From positions 51,405 to 115,404 of the forward strand of contig JAKSMV010000007.1 in NCBI GenBank assembly GCA_024400425.1: DNA of 64,000 nt, in the 5' to 3' direction. The notes beneath the pieces are model-generated. The model had not been told where the DNA came from. It saw nothing but the letters and a program-made list of their open reading frames with translations, and searched no databases. Below are positions 36,060 through 45,253 of the stretch, in pieces (the first letter of the stretch is position 1; every line of letters begins with the position of its first letter). This DNA comes from Bacteroidales bacterium. GTDB lineage: Bacteria > Bacteroidota > Bacteroidia > Bacteroidales > F082. Position numbers and translations under genes: made by a program.

Positions 36060-37442
36060 ATGAAAAGAATTGCAAGCATTTTTTCCCTCATTCTTCTTTT
36101 TTCCTTCAGCACACTGAAGGCACAAGACATTGAAAACCTTTATGTTTCAGCCACTGGCTGGGCCCAATGGAGCGAACTTGACGATGCCGACGGCTATCTG
36201 CTCAGCATCGACGGGCAGACGGAATTCGAGATTCTGAACCACTATTTCCAACATCAAGTTGAAGGCTTCTCCGACGGAGAAAGCCACAATCTCAAGGTAG
36301 CCGCTATCATCAATGGCAATCCAGGCAATTTCGCCAACTTCGATTGGATTTATACCTCGTGCGAACATTTTGAAGGCTTCGTCAGTGCCCCACAAGGCGA
36401 ATGGCAAGGCAACGACATCGTGCTCAACTGGGAATTGCCTCAAATCTCACAAGACGACGACAGTTTCTACGAAAGCTTCGAAAACGGCATCCCTGAGAAT
36501 TGGGGATTCATCGATGCAGATGGCGACAACCACTGGTGGTTTCTTGCCTCGCTTTTCATGCCTGCACCGCAATACACCTTCTTCCCCCACTCTGGCGAAG
36601 ACATGATCTGCTCAGAGAGTTACAGCAACATGATTGGTGTTGGCGCACTCCATCCCGACAACTACATCGTCACCCATAAGGTTCACGTCACAGGAAGTTC
36701 TGTCTTCAGTTTCTGGGCTTGCGCACAAGATGCCAACTATCCCTTTGAACATTTCGGCGTAGCCGTCTCTACTGGAAGTCAGGCCAATCCCGCCGACTTC
36801 ACCATGCTGAATGAATGGACACTATCTGCGAAGGACAGCCGCAACGGCACTTGGTATCAATACACCACCGACCTTAGCGCTTATGCCGGACAAGAAGTCT
36901 ATATCGCCATCCGACACTTCAACTGCACCGACCAGTTCTATCTCAACGTCGATGACCTGGAATTCAGCAACGGCAGCAAAGGCACCACCTCTGTAACCGG
37001 AATCCTCGGGACGTTTATCATCCGAGATGGCGAGTCGTACGACATCGTCCCTGGCGATACCAACTCCTATACCGATGTCGCCCCAGACCACATCGGCCAC
37101 GAATATGTTTTGCGCGTTATCTACAATGGTGAAGAAAGCGATTTCACACGCTTAGCCATGAGCTGCGAAGAGACCATCCTCGTGGCCGACCCGACCGATG
37201 TGAACGAAGATAGCAATAGTGTTATCAATATCTTCCCTAACCCAGCCATCGATGCCATCACCATCCAATGTGAAGGTCTGCAGCAAGTTAGCCTTTTCAA
37301 TAGCATTGGGCAAAAGCTATTCACCCAGGAAGGCGATGGCAATCAATTGGCCATCGACCTTTGCGCCTACCCTGTAGGGTATTACATCCTTCAAGTCCAA
37401 ACTGCTCATGGCGTGATGACTCGGAAGATGAATATTAAATAA
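36060..37442 (+). CDS. T9SS cargo with cleaved-adhesin/choice-of-anchor J domain
   Basis: 460 aa. Signal peptide MKRIASIFSLILLFSFSTLKAQ, then a fibronectin-like region to about 140. A jelly-roll of the cleaved-adhesin type follows (ESFENGIPENWGFIDADGD and PDNYIVTHKVHV...FSFWACAQD, about 140-310), and the protein ends in a T9SS sorting domain (INIFPNPAIDAITI...TRKMNIK). Cleaved-adhesin modules occur in the haemagglutinin regions of Porphyromonas gingipains. No catalytic domain is recognised. It sits directly after the C10 protease gene and is probably cotranscribed; the pair may act together at the surface. Confidence 0.85.
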   Translation: MKRIASIFSLILLFSFSTLKAQDIENLYVSATGWAQWSELDDADGYLLSIDGQTEFEILNHYFQHQVEGFSDGESHNLKVAAIINGNPGNFANFDWIYTSCEHFEGFVSAPQGEWQGNDIVLNWELPQISQDDDSFYESFENGIPENWGFIDADGDNHWWFLASLFMPAPQYTFFPHSGEDMICSESYSNMIGVGALHPDNYIVTHKVHVTGSSVFSFWACAQDANYPFEHFGVAVSTGSQANPADFTMLNEWTLSAKDSRNGTWYQYTTDLSAYAGQEVYIAIRHFNCTDQFYLNVDDLEFSNGSKGTTSVTGILGTFIIRDGESYDIVPGDTNSYTDVAPDHIGHEYVLRVIYNGEESDFTRLAMSCEETILVADPTDVNEDSNSVINIFPNPAIDAITIQCEGLQQVSLFNSIGQKLFTQEGDGNQLAIDLCAYPVGYYILQVQTAHGVMTRKMNIK

Positions 37443-37446
37443 CAGA

Positions 37447-37857
37447 TTACCCAGCCGCGGCAATCAGCAGAATCTCGAAAATCAGCGTGGAATTGGCAGG
37501 AATCTCACCTGCATTGCGGTTGCCGTAACCCATTTCAGCGGGTATGTAAACCATCCAGCGGTCGCCGATGTGCATGCTCAGCAAGGCCATCTGGAAACCG
37601 CCGATCAGTTCATACACTCGGAAACTTTCTGGATAATTGCGCTCAAAAGCATCGTCGAACACCTTGCCGTTGATGAGCGAGCCTTTATAGCGCACCGTGA
37701 CGATGCTCTCGTTTCTCACCCGTGTGCGATTGTGGCCGTCACCCGATGCCAAAACCTTGTAAAGCACGCCATTACCTAATTCCTTGACGCCTTCTTCCTT
37801 TCGGATTTCTTCCAGAAACTGTTCGTTCTGAAGTCTGTATTGTTCTCTTTTATTCAT
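37447..37857 (-). CDS. FKBP-type peptidyl-prolyl isomerase, cytoplasmic
   Basis: 136 aa, one FKBP domain without signal peptide. Core residues are visible in VTVRYKGSLINGKVFDDAF, FRVYELIGGFQMALLSMHIGD and IPAEMGYGNRNAGEIPANSTLIF. The usual GW of the active site is replaced (IGGFQMAL), so catalysis may be reduced. It converges with the adhesin-like gene with only 4 bp between stops. A G-rich tandem repeat lies immediately upstream. Confidence 0.85.
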   Translation of the reverse strand: MNKREQYRLQNEQFLEEIRKEEGVKELGNGVLYKVLASGDGHNRTRVRNESIVTVRYKGSLINGKVFDDAFERNYPESFRVYELIGGFQMALLSMHIGDRWMVYIPAEMGYGNRNAGEIPANSTLIFEILLIAAAG

Positions 37858-37882
37858 GTTTTATGATGTTTATTTGTTGATT

Positions 37883-38015
37883 GACTTTGGGACTTTGGGA
37901 CTATGGGACTATTAGATTGGGGGACTTTGGGATTGGGGGACTTTGGGATTGGGGGACTTTGGGACTGGGGGACTTTGGGACTTGGGGACATTTGGAAGTT
38001 TGGACTTGGGGACGC
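37883..38015. repeat. G-rich minisatellite (GGGACTTTGGGATTGGG units)
   Basis: About 130 bp of degenerate repeats of GGGACTTTGGGA(C/T)T(G)GGG, period roughly 9 or 17-18 bp, with runs of 3-5 G on the plus strand. It lies between the FKBP start and the stop of the peptide-binding lipoprotein gene. Confidence 0.9.
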
Positions 38016-38055
38016 TGAGCGGAGCCGAAGCGTTGTTTTTCATTATTCCGCATTC

Positions 38056-39681
38056 TCAATTCTCAACTTTCACCTTCCTCAAATCCAGCAAGTTAGTCGG
38101 ATTGCTTCCCAAGCCTTCCACCCTCTTGTTGACGAAACGCAGGACCTCGTCGTAGAAAAGCGGCACGATAGGCGCGTCCTCCATCATCAGGGCATCCATT
38201 TGGCGGTAATAGGCAGCACGCTCATTAGCATCGGTGCAAGCCATCGACTTGGCATACAAGGCATCGTATTTCGGATTGGAATAATGGGAATAATTCGGTC
38301 CATCGGGAGCGAAATTCGCCGTAGTGAATAGCGAAAGATAGTTTTCGGCATCAGGATAATCGGCCACCCACGAGGCACGGAAAAACGAGAGGCTGCCATT
38401 CGACCTCATGCTACGCATCGTGGCCGGAGGCATCACCTCCATCTTGCATTTCAAGCCCACCGCCTCGACTTGCGACTGCACGAATTTTCCAATATCGGCA
38501 TATTCAGCCGTTGTGGAGAGGTTTAGCGTGTAGCCTTCCAAATCGTTTTCACTGACTAAACATTGCGCCATTTTCAAGTCATAATCATAGCCAATCGTGT
38601 TGTCAAAACCCGGCAAACCCGCAGGAATGATGCCGCCCGTAGCCGCCTCGCCGATACCATTGCGCAGATAGCGCAACATCTTCTCTCGGTCGATGGAATA
38701 GTTCACCGCCTGACGCAAAGCCTTGGCGCGTTCTGCGCCCAAGACATTCTCTGAATCAATGTAAAACGAAATGTATTCCGTATTCAGGTAAGGTTCGGTA
38801 ATGAGATAGATTTTGTCCTCATATTTCTGGCGAAGCTGGCCGTCGTAAGTCAAAAGTTCGTCCTTATAACGCGCATCGATGCCCGACATGAAATCGAATT
38901 TCCCTTTGATAAACTCAAGGAAAGCGACCTGTTTGTCGATGAGGAAGCTGATGGAAACGGCATCTAAATAAGGCAACCTCTCCCCTGCCTCAAACTCAAA
39001 ATAATCGGGATTCTTGCGAAAGACGAGCTTCACATTTTCCTTCCAATACTGGAACTTGAAAGGTCCCGTCCCAACCGGATGATTTCTGAACGCATCGCCA
39101 TAATATTCAACGGCTTCGTGCGGCACCACAGATGCGTAGGTCATCGACAAAATGCCCAAAAACGGCGGAAAAGGGTTCGTTAATTCGATTTGGAAAGTGC
39201 TGTCGTCGACTGCCGTGAAAGCATAACCGCCATCGTCATGTTTCACCGAAGCAAAAATCCATGAGCCTGGCGAATTTAACGATTTGTCAACCACACGGTT
39301 AAAGGAATAAACGACATCATTTGCCGTCACGCAACGCGGTTCTGGGTAGGCTTCAGATTCATGAAAAAAGACATCGTTGCGCAAATGGAAAGTGTATGTC
39401 AGACCGTCCTCGCTGATTTCCCAACTTTTGGCAATCATCGGGACGACGTTCATGCTGTCATCGAAAGCCACGAGGCTGTTATACAACTGGTTGCAAGCCC
39501 AAATGTGAGGCAAATCCTTGGCATAAATCGGATCCAAAGTCAATATGCCCGCCGATTCGTTGTATTTGAAAATGGCGAGGTTTTCATCGGAATTTTCCGT
39601 TCGATTGCATGAAAATAACATCAATAGAACAGGCAATAATAACAAATGACTTGTTTTTCCTATTATTTTATTGATTATCAT
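38056..39681 (-). CDS. Peptide ABC transporter substrate-binding lipoprotein (family 5)
   Basis: 541 aa. The signal peptide has lipobox LFSC. The protein matches SBP_bac_5 (DppA/OppA-type): SAGILTLDPIYAKDLPHIWACNQLYNSLVAFD at the start, and LTYTFHLRNDVFFHESEAY then TANDVVYSFNRVVD, are diagnostic. No permease or ATPase genes are adjacent, so it either serves a remote transporter or acts alone in peptide capture. No promoter was recognised upstream. Confidence 0.88.
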   Translation of the reverse strand: MIINKIIGKTSHLLLLPVLLMLFSCNRTENSDENLAIFKYNESAGILTLDPIYAKDLPHIWACNQLYNSLVAFDDSMNVVPMIAKSWEISEDGLTYTFHLRNDVFFHESEAYPEPRCVTANDVVYSFNRVVDKSLNSPGSWIFASVKHDDGGYAFTAVDDSTFQIELTNPFPPFLGILSMTYASVVPHEAVEYYGDAFRNHPVGTGPFKFQYWKENVKLVFRKNPDYFEFEAGERLPYLDAVSISFLIDKQVAFLEFIKGKFDFMSGIDARYKDELLTYDGQLRQKYEDKIYLITEPYLNTEYISFYIDSENVLGAERAKALRQAVNYSIDREKMLRYLRNGIGEAATGGIIPAGLPGFDNTIGYDYDLKMAQCLVSENDLEGYTLNLSTTAEYADIGKFVQSQVEAVGLKCKMEVMPPATMRSMRSNGSLSFFRASWVADYPDAENYLSLFTTANFAPDGPNYSHYSNPKYDALYAKSMACTDANERAAYYRQMDALMMEDAPIVPLFYDEVLRFVNKRVEGLGSNPTNLLDLRKVKVEN

Positions 39682-39761
39682 ATCATTAAATCAAACGAAT
39701 CTGCAAAATCCCAATTTTCAAAAGGCTATTTTCCTACAAAATCCCAAATTTCAGAGGCAAT

Positions 39762-42257
39762 TTATTTCACCTTAAATCCAATCACCTCGGCATGGAGGTT
39801 GGTCAGGTACTTGTTATAGTCGAGGTCGTTCTTGTCCTGTTCCTTTTCGAGGGCGAGGTCGAGCACTTCCATCATGCTTTCCACATAATGGAAATTCAGG
39901 CCGCTCACATAGTCTTCCTTGATGTCTAGGATGTCGCGTTTGTTATCGACACATACAATCAAATCGGTGACGCCATTGCGTTTGGCAGCCAGCATCTTTT
40001 CCTTGATGCCGCCAACCGGTAACACCTTGCCTCTCAAGGTGATTTCACCCGTCATGGCCAGCTGACCTTTCACCTTGCGTTGCGTAAAGGCTGATGTCAA
40101 GGCCGTCAGCATGGTGATGCCCGCCGATGGGCCGTCCTTTGGCGTTGCGCCTTCCGGAATATGGACATGGACATTCCAAGTGTCGAAAACATCAGGCGAA
40201 ATGTCGAGCTGCGAAGCGTGCGACTTGATGAACTCGTAAGCAATGGTAGCCGATTCCTTCATCACATCGCCCAGATTGCCGGTCAAGGAAAGATGTCCCA
40301 TGCCACGGCTCAAGCTGACTTCGATGGAAAGGATTTCGCCGCCGACTTGCGTCCAAGCCAAACCTGTTGCCACGCCTGGCGTGCTGTGCTTCACCTCGTC
40401 TTCATCACGATGCATCGGCACACCCAGCACCTTGTTTAACAATTCAGTATTGACTTTCTTTTCAAATTCGTCTTCCGTCACCACCTGTTTGGCACGATAG
40501 CGCATGACATCGGCAATGCGGCGTTCCAAATTACGCACGCCAGCTTCACGGGTGTAATTGTCAATGATTTGCATGACAATATCCTTCGGGAAAGTGATTT
40601 CCGCCGACTTCAAGCCATGCTCCTGCAACTGCTTTGGAATCAGGTGACGTTTGGCAATTTCATATTTTTCCTCACGCAGATAACCGCTTAAATCGATGAT
40701 TTCCATACGGTCGCGCAAAGCGGGATGAATGGTCGAAAGGTTGTTTGCCGTTGCAATGAACAGGATTTTCGACAAGTCGTAATCCAGTTCAAGGAAATTG
40801 TCGTAGAAAGTGGAATTCTGTTCCGGGTCAAGGATTTCCAGCAAAGCCGCCTGCGGGTCACCGCTGATATTGTTGCCGCTGACCTTATCGATTTCGTCAA
40901 GCACAAAAACCGGATTGCTCGACTTCACCTTGCGCAGATTCTGAATGATGCGGCCCGGCATGGCACCTATATAAGTTTTTCTGTGACCGCGCAATTCCGA
41001 TTCGTCGCGCACGCCACCCAATGACATTCTGACATATTTTCTGTTCAGAGCCTTCGCAATGGACTTGCCCAACGAGGTCTTGCCCACGCCTGGAGGACCA
41101 ACAAGGCACAAAATCGGGGCTTTCATGTCGTTTTTCAACTTCAAGACGGCAAGATGCTCAATGATTCTGTCCTTGATTTTCTCCAAGCCAAAATGGTCAG
41201 CATCAAGCACTTTCTGCGCACGTTTCAAGTCGAAATTGTCCTTGGTGAACTCGTTCCACGGCAAATCGACAAGGTATTGCAGATAGTTGAGTTGAATGCC
41301 ATATTCGGCAGCCTGCGGATTGGTACGTTCCAGTTTCTTCAGCTCACGCTCAAAAACCTCAGCCACCTCATCCGACCATTTCTTCTTTTTCGCTTTCTCC
41401 GTCAACTCCCTGATATCTTGTTCATTAGGCGTTCCGCCCAACTCTTCCTGAATGGTGCGGAGCTGCTGGTTAAGGTAATATTCGCGTTGTTGCTTGTCCA
41501 TATCGACGCGCACCTTGCTCTGAATCTGTTGCTTTAGGTCGAGCATTTGTTGCTCGGTGGTGAGCACACCCAGCAAGTCGGTGGCCATTTGCGTGATGTC
41601 GGTCGATTCGAGAAGCATCTGCTTGGTAGGAAGGTCCATCTCGAGATTGCTGGCCACGAGGTTCAGCAGGAATGTCGGGCTGTCGATATTCTTGATGGCA
41701 AAGGCCGCCTCTTCGGGCAAATGCTGGGCCTTGGCGATAATCTGCACAGCCAATTCCTTCACCGATTGCACCAATGCGTTGAATTTACGGGTGCTAGGCA
41801 CAGCTCCCTGCGTTTCGTAAGCCTGAATGGTGGCTTTCATATAAGGCTCCGACTGGGTCTGCTCCACCAGTTCGAAACGGCGTTTGCCTTGGATGATGAC
41901 CGTCGTGTTGCCGTCGGGCATCTGGATGATCTTCAGGATTTGCGCCACGGTTCCCACCTTATATAAATCGTCAATCGTCGGGTCTTCCACATCCGAATTC
42001 TTCTGGGCTGCCACACCGATGATTTGCTTCTTCTTGTAGAACTCCTTAATCAGGCGGATGGACTTGTCGCGCCCCACTGTGATGGGAATGACCACGCTTG
42101 GAAACAGCACCGAGTTGCGCAATGGCAGTATGGCCAACTCGCCAGGGAAAGGCTCGTCAACGTCAATTCGGTCATTTTCAATGGTTAACACTGGTATGAA
42201 CTCGCCATTGTTGGAGTCCATGAGATCAGACATCAGTATTTCGTCGTCGAATTTCAT
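39762..42257 (-). CDS. lon: ATP-dependent protease Lon
   Basis: 831 aa. The N-terminal LON substrate-binding domain starts at [13 protein letters not shown]. The AAA+ module has Walker [10 protein letters not shown] (about 389) and Walker B FVLDEIDK, and the protease domain has the Ser711 nucleophile in KDGPSAG with Lys752 in GGIKEKM. It degrades misfolded and regulatory proteins in the cytoplasm. A -7 box reading TAAATTTG lies at 42277-42284, about 20 bp from the ATG. Confidence 0.97.
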   Translation of the reverse strand: MKFDDEILMSDLMDSNNGEFIPVLTIENDRIDVDEPFPGELAILPLRNSVLFPSVVIPITVGRDKSIRLIKEFYKKKQIIGVAAQKNSDVEDPTIDDLYKVGTVAQILKIIQMPDGNTTVIIQGKRRFELVEQTQSEPYMKATIQAYETQGAVPSTRKFNALVQSVKELAVQIIAKAQHLPEEAAFAIKNIDSPTFLLNLVASNLEMDLPTKQMLLESTDITQMATDLLGVLTTEQQMLDLKQQIQSKVRVDMDKQQREYYLNQQLRTIQEELGGTPNEQDIRELTEKAKKKKWSDEVAEVFERELKKLERTNPQAAEYGIQLNYLQYLVDLPWNEFTKDNFDLKRAQKVLDADHFGLEKIKDRIIEHLAVLKLKNDMKAPILCLVGPPGVGKTSLGKSIAKALNRKYVRMSLGGVRDESELRGHRKTYIGAMPGRIIQNLRKVKSSNPVFVLDEIDKVSGNNISGDPQAALLEILDPEQNSTFYDNFLELDYDLSKILFIATANNLSTIHPALRDRMEIIDLSGYLREEKYEIAKRHLIPKQLQEHGLKSAEITFPKDIVMQIIDNYTREAGVRNLERRIADVMRYRAKQVVTEDEFEKKVNTELLNKVLGVPMHRDEDEVKHSTPGVATGLAWTQVGGEILSIEVSLSRGMGHLSLTGNLGDVMKESATIAYEFIKSHASQLDISPDVFDTWNVHVHIPEGATPKDGPSAGITMLTALTSAFTQRKVKGQLAMTGEITLRGKVLPVGGIKEKMLAAKRNGVTDLIVCVDNKRDILDIKEDYVSGLNFHYVESMMEVLDLALEKEQDKNDLDYNKYLTNLHAEVIGFKVK

Positions 42258-42276
42258 TTGGTCAGAATTTGGGCGG

Positions 42277-42284
42277 CAAATTTA
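42277..42284 (-). promoter_or_regulatory. -7 promoter element of lon
   Basis: Reads TAAATTTG on the minus strand, 19 bp upstream of the ATG. No heat-shock operator was recognised. Confidence 0.5.
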
Positions 42285-42363
42285 CAAAAAAATAGGTCTA
42301 TTATGCCAACTAAAATGTCAGCGTATTTTCACCTTCTTGGCCGCTTGGCTTTCAGCCCATCCC

Positions 42364-44487
42364 CTATGGCTGATAATCTCTTACCAAACGGACGGCCATG
42401 CCGTCTGAGAATCTATGATGAGGGATTTCATGAGAAGGTAATTCATCATAATCATCATCCCATATTATTAGCGATTCGCCTTCATAATAGCAGCCAGTTT
42501 CGCTGTATTGCACAATCGTATTTCCTGTCCAATAACTGTATCGAAAGTGCCCATTAACATCATCATCATCGTCCACATAGGCTAATTGTCCATGGTTGCG
42601 ATAGCGATAGCCGGTAGCGGGTAGAAACAGCACACCATGGTATGTCATCTTTGTCCATTCGGCAAGCGTAATTGAGTGTGGAGGATGAAAAAACAAATAG
42701 TATAAATCGTCCCAACCTTCATACGGCACCCAATCATCAGGTTTCATCAATAATCCAGATTTACCATTATTAATTTGGATAGTGTATGCACGGGTAACGG
42801 GACATGAAGGCGATTGAATATGTGGAAACCATTCTGCCCAATGGACAGTATAATGCATTAGATAAAAAAATTCCTCTTCCGTGAAGATGCGCCAAATGCC
42901 AGGCTGGTTGCCTCCATTGGAGATGGCGTTATGATATCCCCAATCGTATTCGGTGCCTATCAAGCCGCACGAGTCGCAGTCGGGGTCGCCATAATCGGCA
43001 TCAGTGGCAGAGACCATGTAAGGATATTTGTTGTTGTAGCCAGATGTGCCCCAACCGAATAAGTCAATCCAACCATTATAGTTGGGCCCAATGTTGAGGT
43101 TGTCTTCATCTATCGTTTCGTATTGGTTAGGTGCAAAGCGCCAGGTGTCGGTGCTGGCTTGGTATTGCAGGTTGCCACGCGCGAAGATGACCTGTTTGCC
43201 CGGTCCTACCGTATAGGGATGGAGCGGCGCGCCTTGCTCGCTGGGATAGAACGGCAGCTCCTCGCCATAGCTCGTGCCTTGAGTGTTGGTGGCGTAGGCT
43301 TTCACGAAATAAGTGGTGTTCTCCATCAGCTGCTCCTTGAAGATGATGTATATCCCCAAGCCCAATCCATCATCACGGACGATGTCGTAACTCGACGAGC
43401 CTTCGGTGCGGAGCATGAACCCCCTTTCGGTGATATGGCTGCCTCCTTCCCGAACCACTTGCCCCCAGAGTTTGGCCTCATGGATAAATATGTCGGTGAC
43501 GCCGTAGGTCACCACTTCCGGTGGTCCCGAAGGGGTGGTGAAACTTGTTTCCTGCCCATAGGCAGTACCTTCCGTGTTGATGGCGTAGGCCTTGACGTAA
43601 TAGGTGGCGCCCACTTCCAAGCCTTCCAGCAGGTTAGAGAAGGCTCCCACCCCACTGCCGCAGGGCACATGCGCATCCTGCAGGGTCGGGTTGTGCTGAC
43701 GGCTCCAGCAGAAGCCGCGTTCGGTGACTTCGGCTCCGCCATCCGACACCACTTCGCCATTGCCGACGGCTTGCCCGATGGTAACATCGGTGACGGCATT
43801 AGTGACCACCGTTGGTAACACTGGGCCTGAGAGGAAGCTGACCTCGTTGCCATAGGCGGTGCCGCTGCCATTGATGGCATAGGCGCGCACGTAGTAGGTC
43901 TTGTTGCCCGTCAGTCCGTCCAGCGAGGCTTCGAATCTCCCGACGCCATCGCCGCTGGCTATGTGGCTGCCCGAAAGGGTCGGGTTGTGCGACAGGCTCC
44001 AGCAGATGCCGCGCTCGGTGACAGGCGTGCCACAGTCGGAAAGCACCTCGCCATGACCCATGGCGGTGGTTTGCGTGATGTCGGTCGTCTCATAGGTGAC
44101 GACCTGAGGGACCAAATACTCCAGCGTCCTGAACGTGTCGATTTCGGTAAAAGACGTAGAGAGGCCGTTGCTGAAACCGACCTGGTAGTAGTAGAGCGTC
44201 TGCGGTTTCAAGTCGGTCAAGGCAGCCCTGACGGTGTCACCTTCTATGTTGCCCACGAAGGTGGAGGGCTTCTTCATCCTCTTGCTTTCGCTCACCTTCA
44301 CTTCCACCGCCTTTATCTCGCTGATGAAGGCATAGGTCAGGGTGAGGTCGGCGCTGTAGCTGTATGGCTCTACATGGCAGTATGAAATATCCACAGTCTC
44401 GACACCGGGCTTCTCGGCCTTGCGGCAGGTAACCAGCAGCGCCACGGCTGCCATCACGCCTATCAATATGGTGAGCAGTTTCTTCAT
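42364..44487 (-). CDS. Lipoprotein with repeated fibronectin-like modules, unknown function
   Basis: 707 aa. The N-terminus has a lipobox-like LVTC. Residues about 30-430 hold four related beta modules with the recurring pattern TERGxCWS...NPT...TYYVRAYAINxxGTAYGxExxF, typical of Bacteroidales surface lipoproteins. From about 440 a different domain begins (GKQVIFARGNLQYQ), which I know only as a common uncharacterised Bacteroidales module. No catalytic motif was recognised. Base composition changes near the module boundary (higher GC for the repeats). It overlaps the upstream gene by 4 bp. Confidence 0.8.
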   Translation of the reverse strand: MKKLLTILIGVMAAVALLVTCRKAEKPGVETVDISYCHVEPYSYSADLTLTYAFISEIKAVEVKVSESKRMKKPSTFVGNIEGDTVRAALTDLKPQTLYYYQVGFSNGLSTSFTEIDTFRTLEYLVPQVVTYETTDITQTTAMGHGEVLSDCGTPVTERGICWSLSHNPTLSGSHIASGDGVGRFEASLDGLTGNKTYYVRAYAINGSGTAYGNEVSFLSGPVLPTVVTNAVTDVTIGQAVGNGEVVSDGGAEVTERGFCWSRQHNPTLQDAHVPCGSGVGAFSNLLEGLEVGATYYVKAYAINTEGTAYGQETSFTTPSGPPEVVTYGVTDIFIHEAKLWGQVVREGGSHITERGFMLRTEGSSSYDIVRDDGLGLGIYIIFKEQLMENTTYFVKAYATNTQGTSYGEELPFYPSEQGAPLHPYTVGPGKQVIFARGNLQYQASTDTWRFAPNQYETIDEDNLNIGPNYNGWIDLFGWGTSGYNNKYPYMVSATDADYGDPDCDSCGLIGTEYDWGYHNAISNGGNQPGIWRIFTEEEFFYLMHYTVHWAEWFPHIQSPSCPVTRAYTIQINNGKSGLLMKPDDWVPYEGWDDLYYLFFHPPHSITLAEWTKMTYHGVLFLPATGYRYRNHGQLAYVDDDDDVNGHFRYSYWTGNTIVQYSETGCYYEGESLIIWDDDYDELPSHEIPHHRFSDGMAVRLVRDYQP

Positions 44488-45137
44488 TTCAGTATCACTC
44501 CTATTCCTATCTTTAGGTCGTAGGCCTTGAATTGCAAGGTCTGCACCTCCACCGAGGCCACATAGCGGCGGAAGTTGAGCTGCACGCCGGCCGAGGCCAT
44601 CCAGCCGCTGAACGACTCGTTGGGAACGCGCACGAAATTATGGTCGTTCATGCGCCACACGCGGTCGTACCGCCCGTAGCCGCCCCCCATCCTGAGGCAC
44701 ACCGGGCCTGCGATGCGCAGCATGGGACCGGCAAGCACGGCATAGCAGGCACCACGGGCCTTGCCGTCGTAGAAAGGATAGATGTCGCCGACATAGCCAT
44801 GCTCGTCGCATTCGAGGCGGGTGGTCATTCCCTTGATGTTGAAGTCGGAAGTGGCCGAAACGAACCATCCGAAGCGTTTCACCTGCCCGAACGAGAGGCC
44901 AAACGAAGGGTCGTAGAGGTCGGAGCAAGCCACGTTGGCGGTGGCGAAGGTCTCGAGCCAGTATTTGTCGGTGAGCGGGCACTTGTCGTAGTCGGGGTTA
45001 TGCCTCATGTGGGTGGGACGGTGCTTGGTCTTCCACCCCACCGCGGCAGGATGACGCACCCGCTGGGCCGCCATATCGAGGGGCAGCAAGGCGAGGAAAA
45101 CGAACACCGATACAAAAAGCAACCGCTTCATAGCCAT
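44484..45137 (-). CDS. Secreted/outer-membrane protein of unknown function
   Basis: 217 aa with a signal peptide (RLLFVSVFVFLALLPLDMAAQ). The mature region has amphipathic strands (MLRIAGPVCLRMGGGYGRYD, and a C-terminus AYDLKIGIGVILK) consistent with a small barrel or beta-sandwich. I recognise no family. GC is unusually high; one counted 60-bp row (44641-44700) is 70%. The start is ATG 45137 or 45131, both after the -7 box. It overlaps the lipoprotein gene by ATGA and is probably cotranscribed with it. Confidence 0.7.
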   Translation of the reverse strand: MAMKRLLFVSVFVFLALLPLDMAAQRVRHPAAVGWKTKHRPTHMRHNPDYDKCPLTDKYWLETFATANVACSDLYDPSFGLSFGQVKRFGWFVSATSDFNIKGMTTRLECDEHGYVGDIYPFYDGKARGACYAVLAGPMLRIAGPVCLRMGGGYGRYDRVWRMNDHNFVRVPNESFSGWMASAGVQLNFRRYVASVEVQTLQFKAYDLKIGIGVILK

Positions 45138-45157
45138 ATCTTCAGACTTACTTTCGG

Positions 45158-45165
45158 CAAAAGTA
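45158..45165 (-). promoter_or_regulatory. -7 promoter element of the 45.1-42.4 kb gene pair
   Basis: Reads TACTTTTG on the minus strand, 20 bp upstream of the ATG at 45137. Confidence 0.55.
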
Positions 45166-45253
45166 ATAAAAAAAAACTATTTAGAAGATGGGAGAGAGCG
45201 ATTTTCTCTCTCCCAATAAAAATTTCCGCATCTTGTCAACTTTGAAATTCGCC

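Noticed and set aside
37447..37857. Linking this FKBP to the nrnA-FKBP operon as one system
   Set aside because: It has no signal peptide, lies 19 kb away and is on its own transcript.
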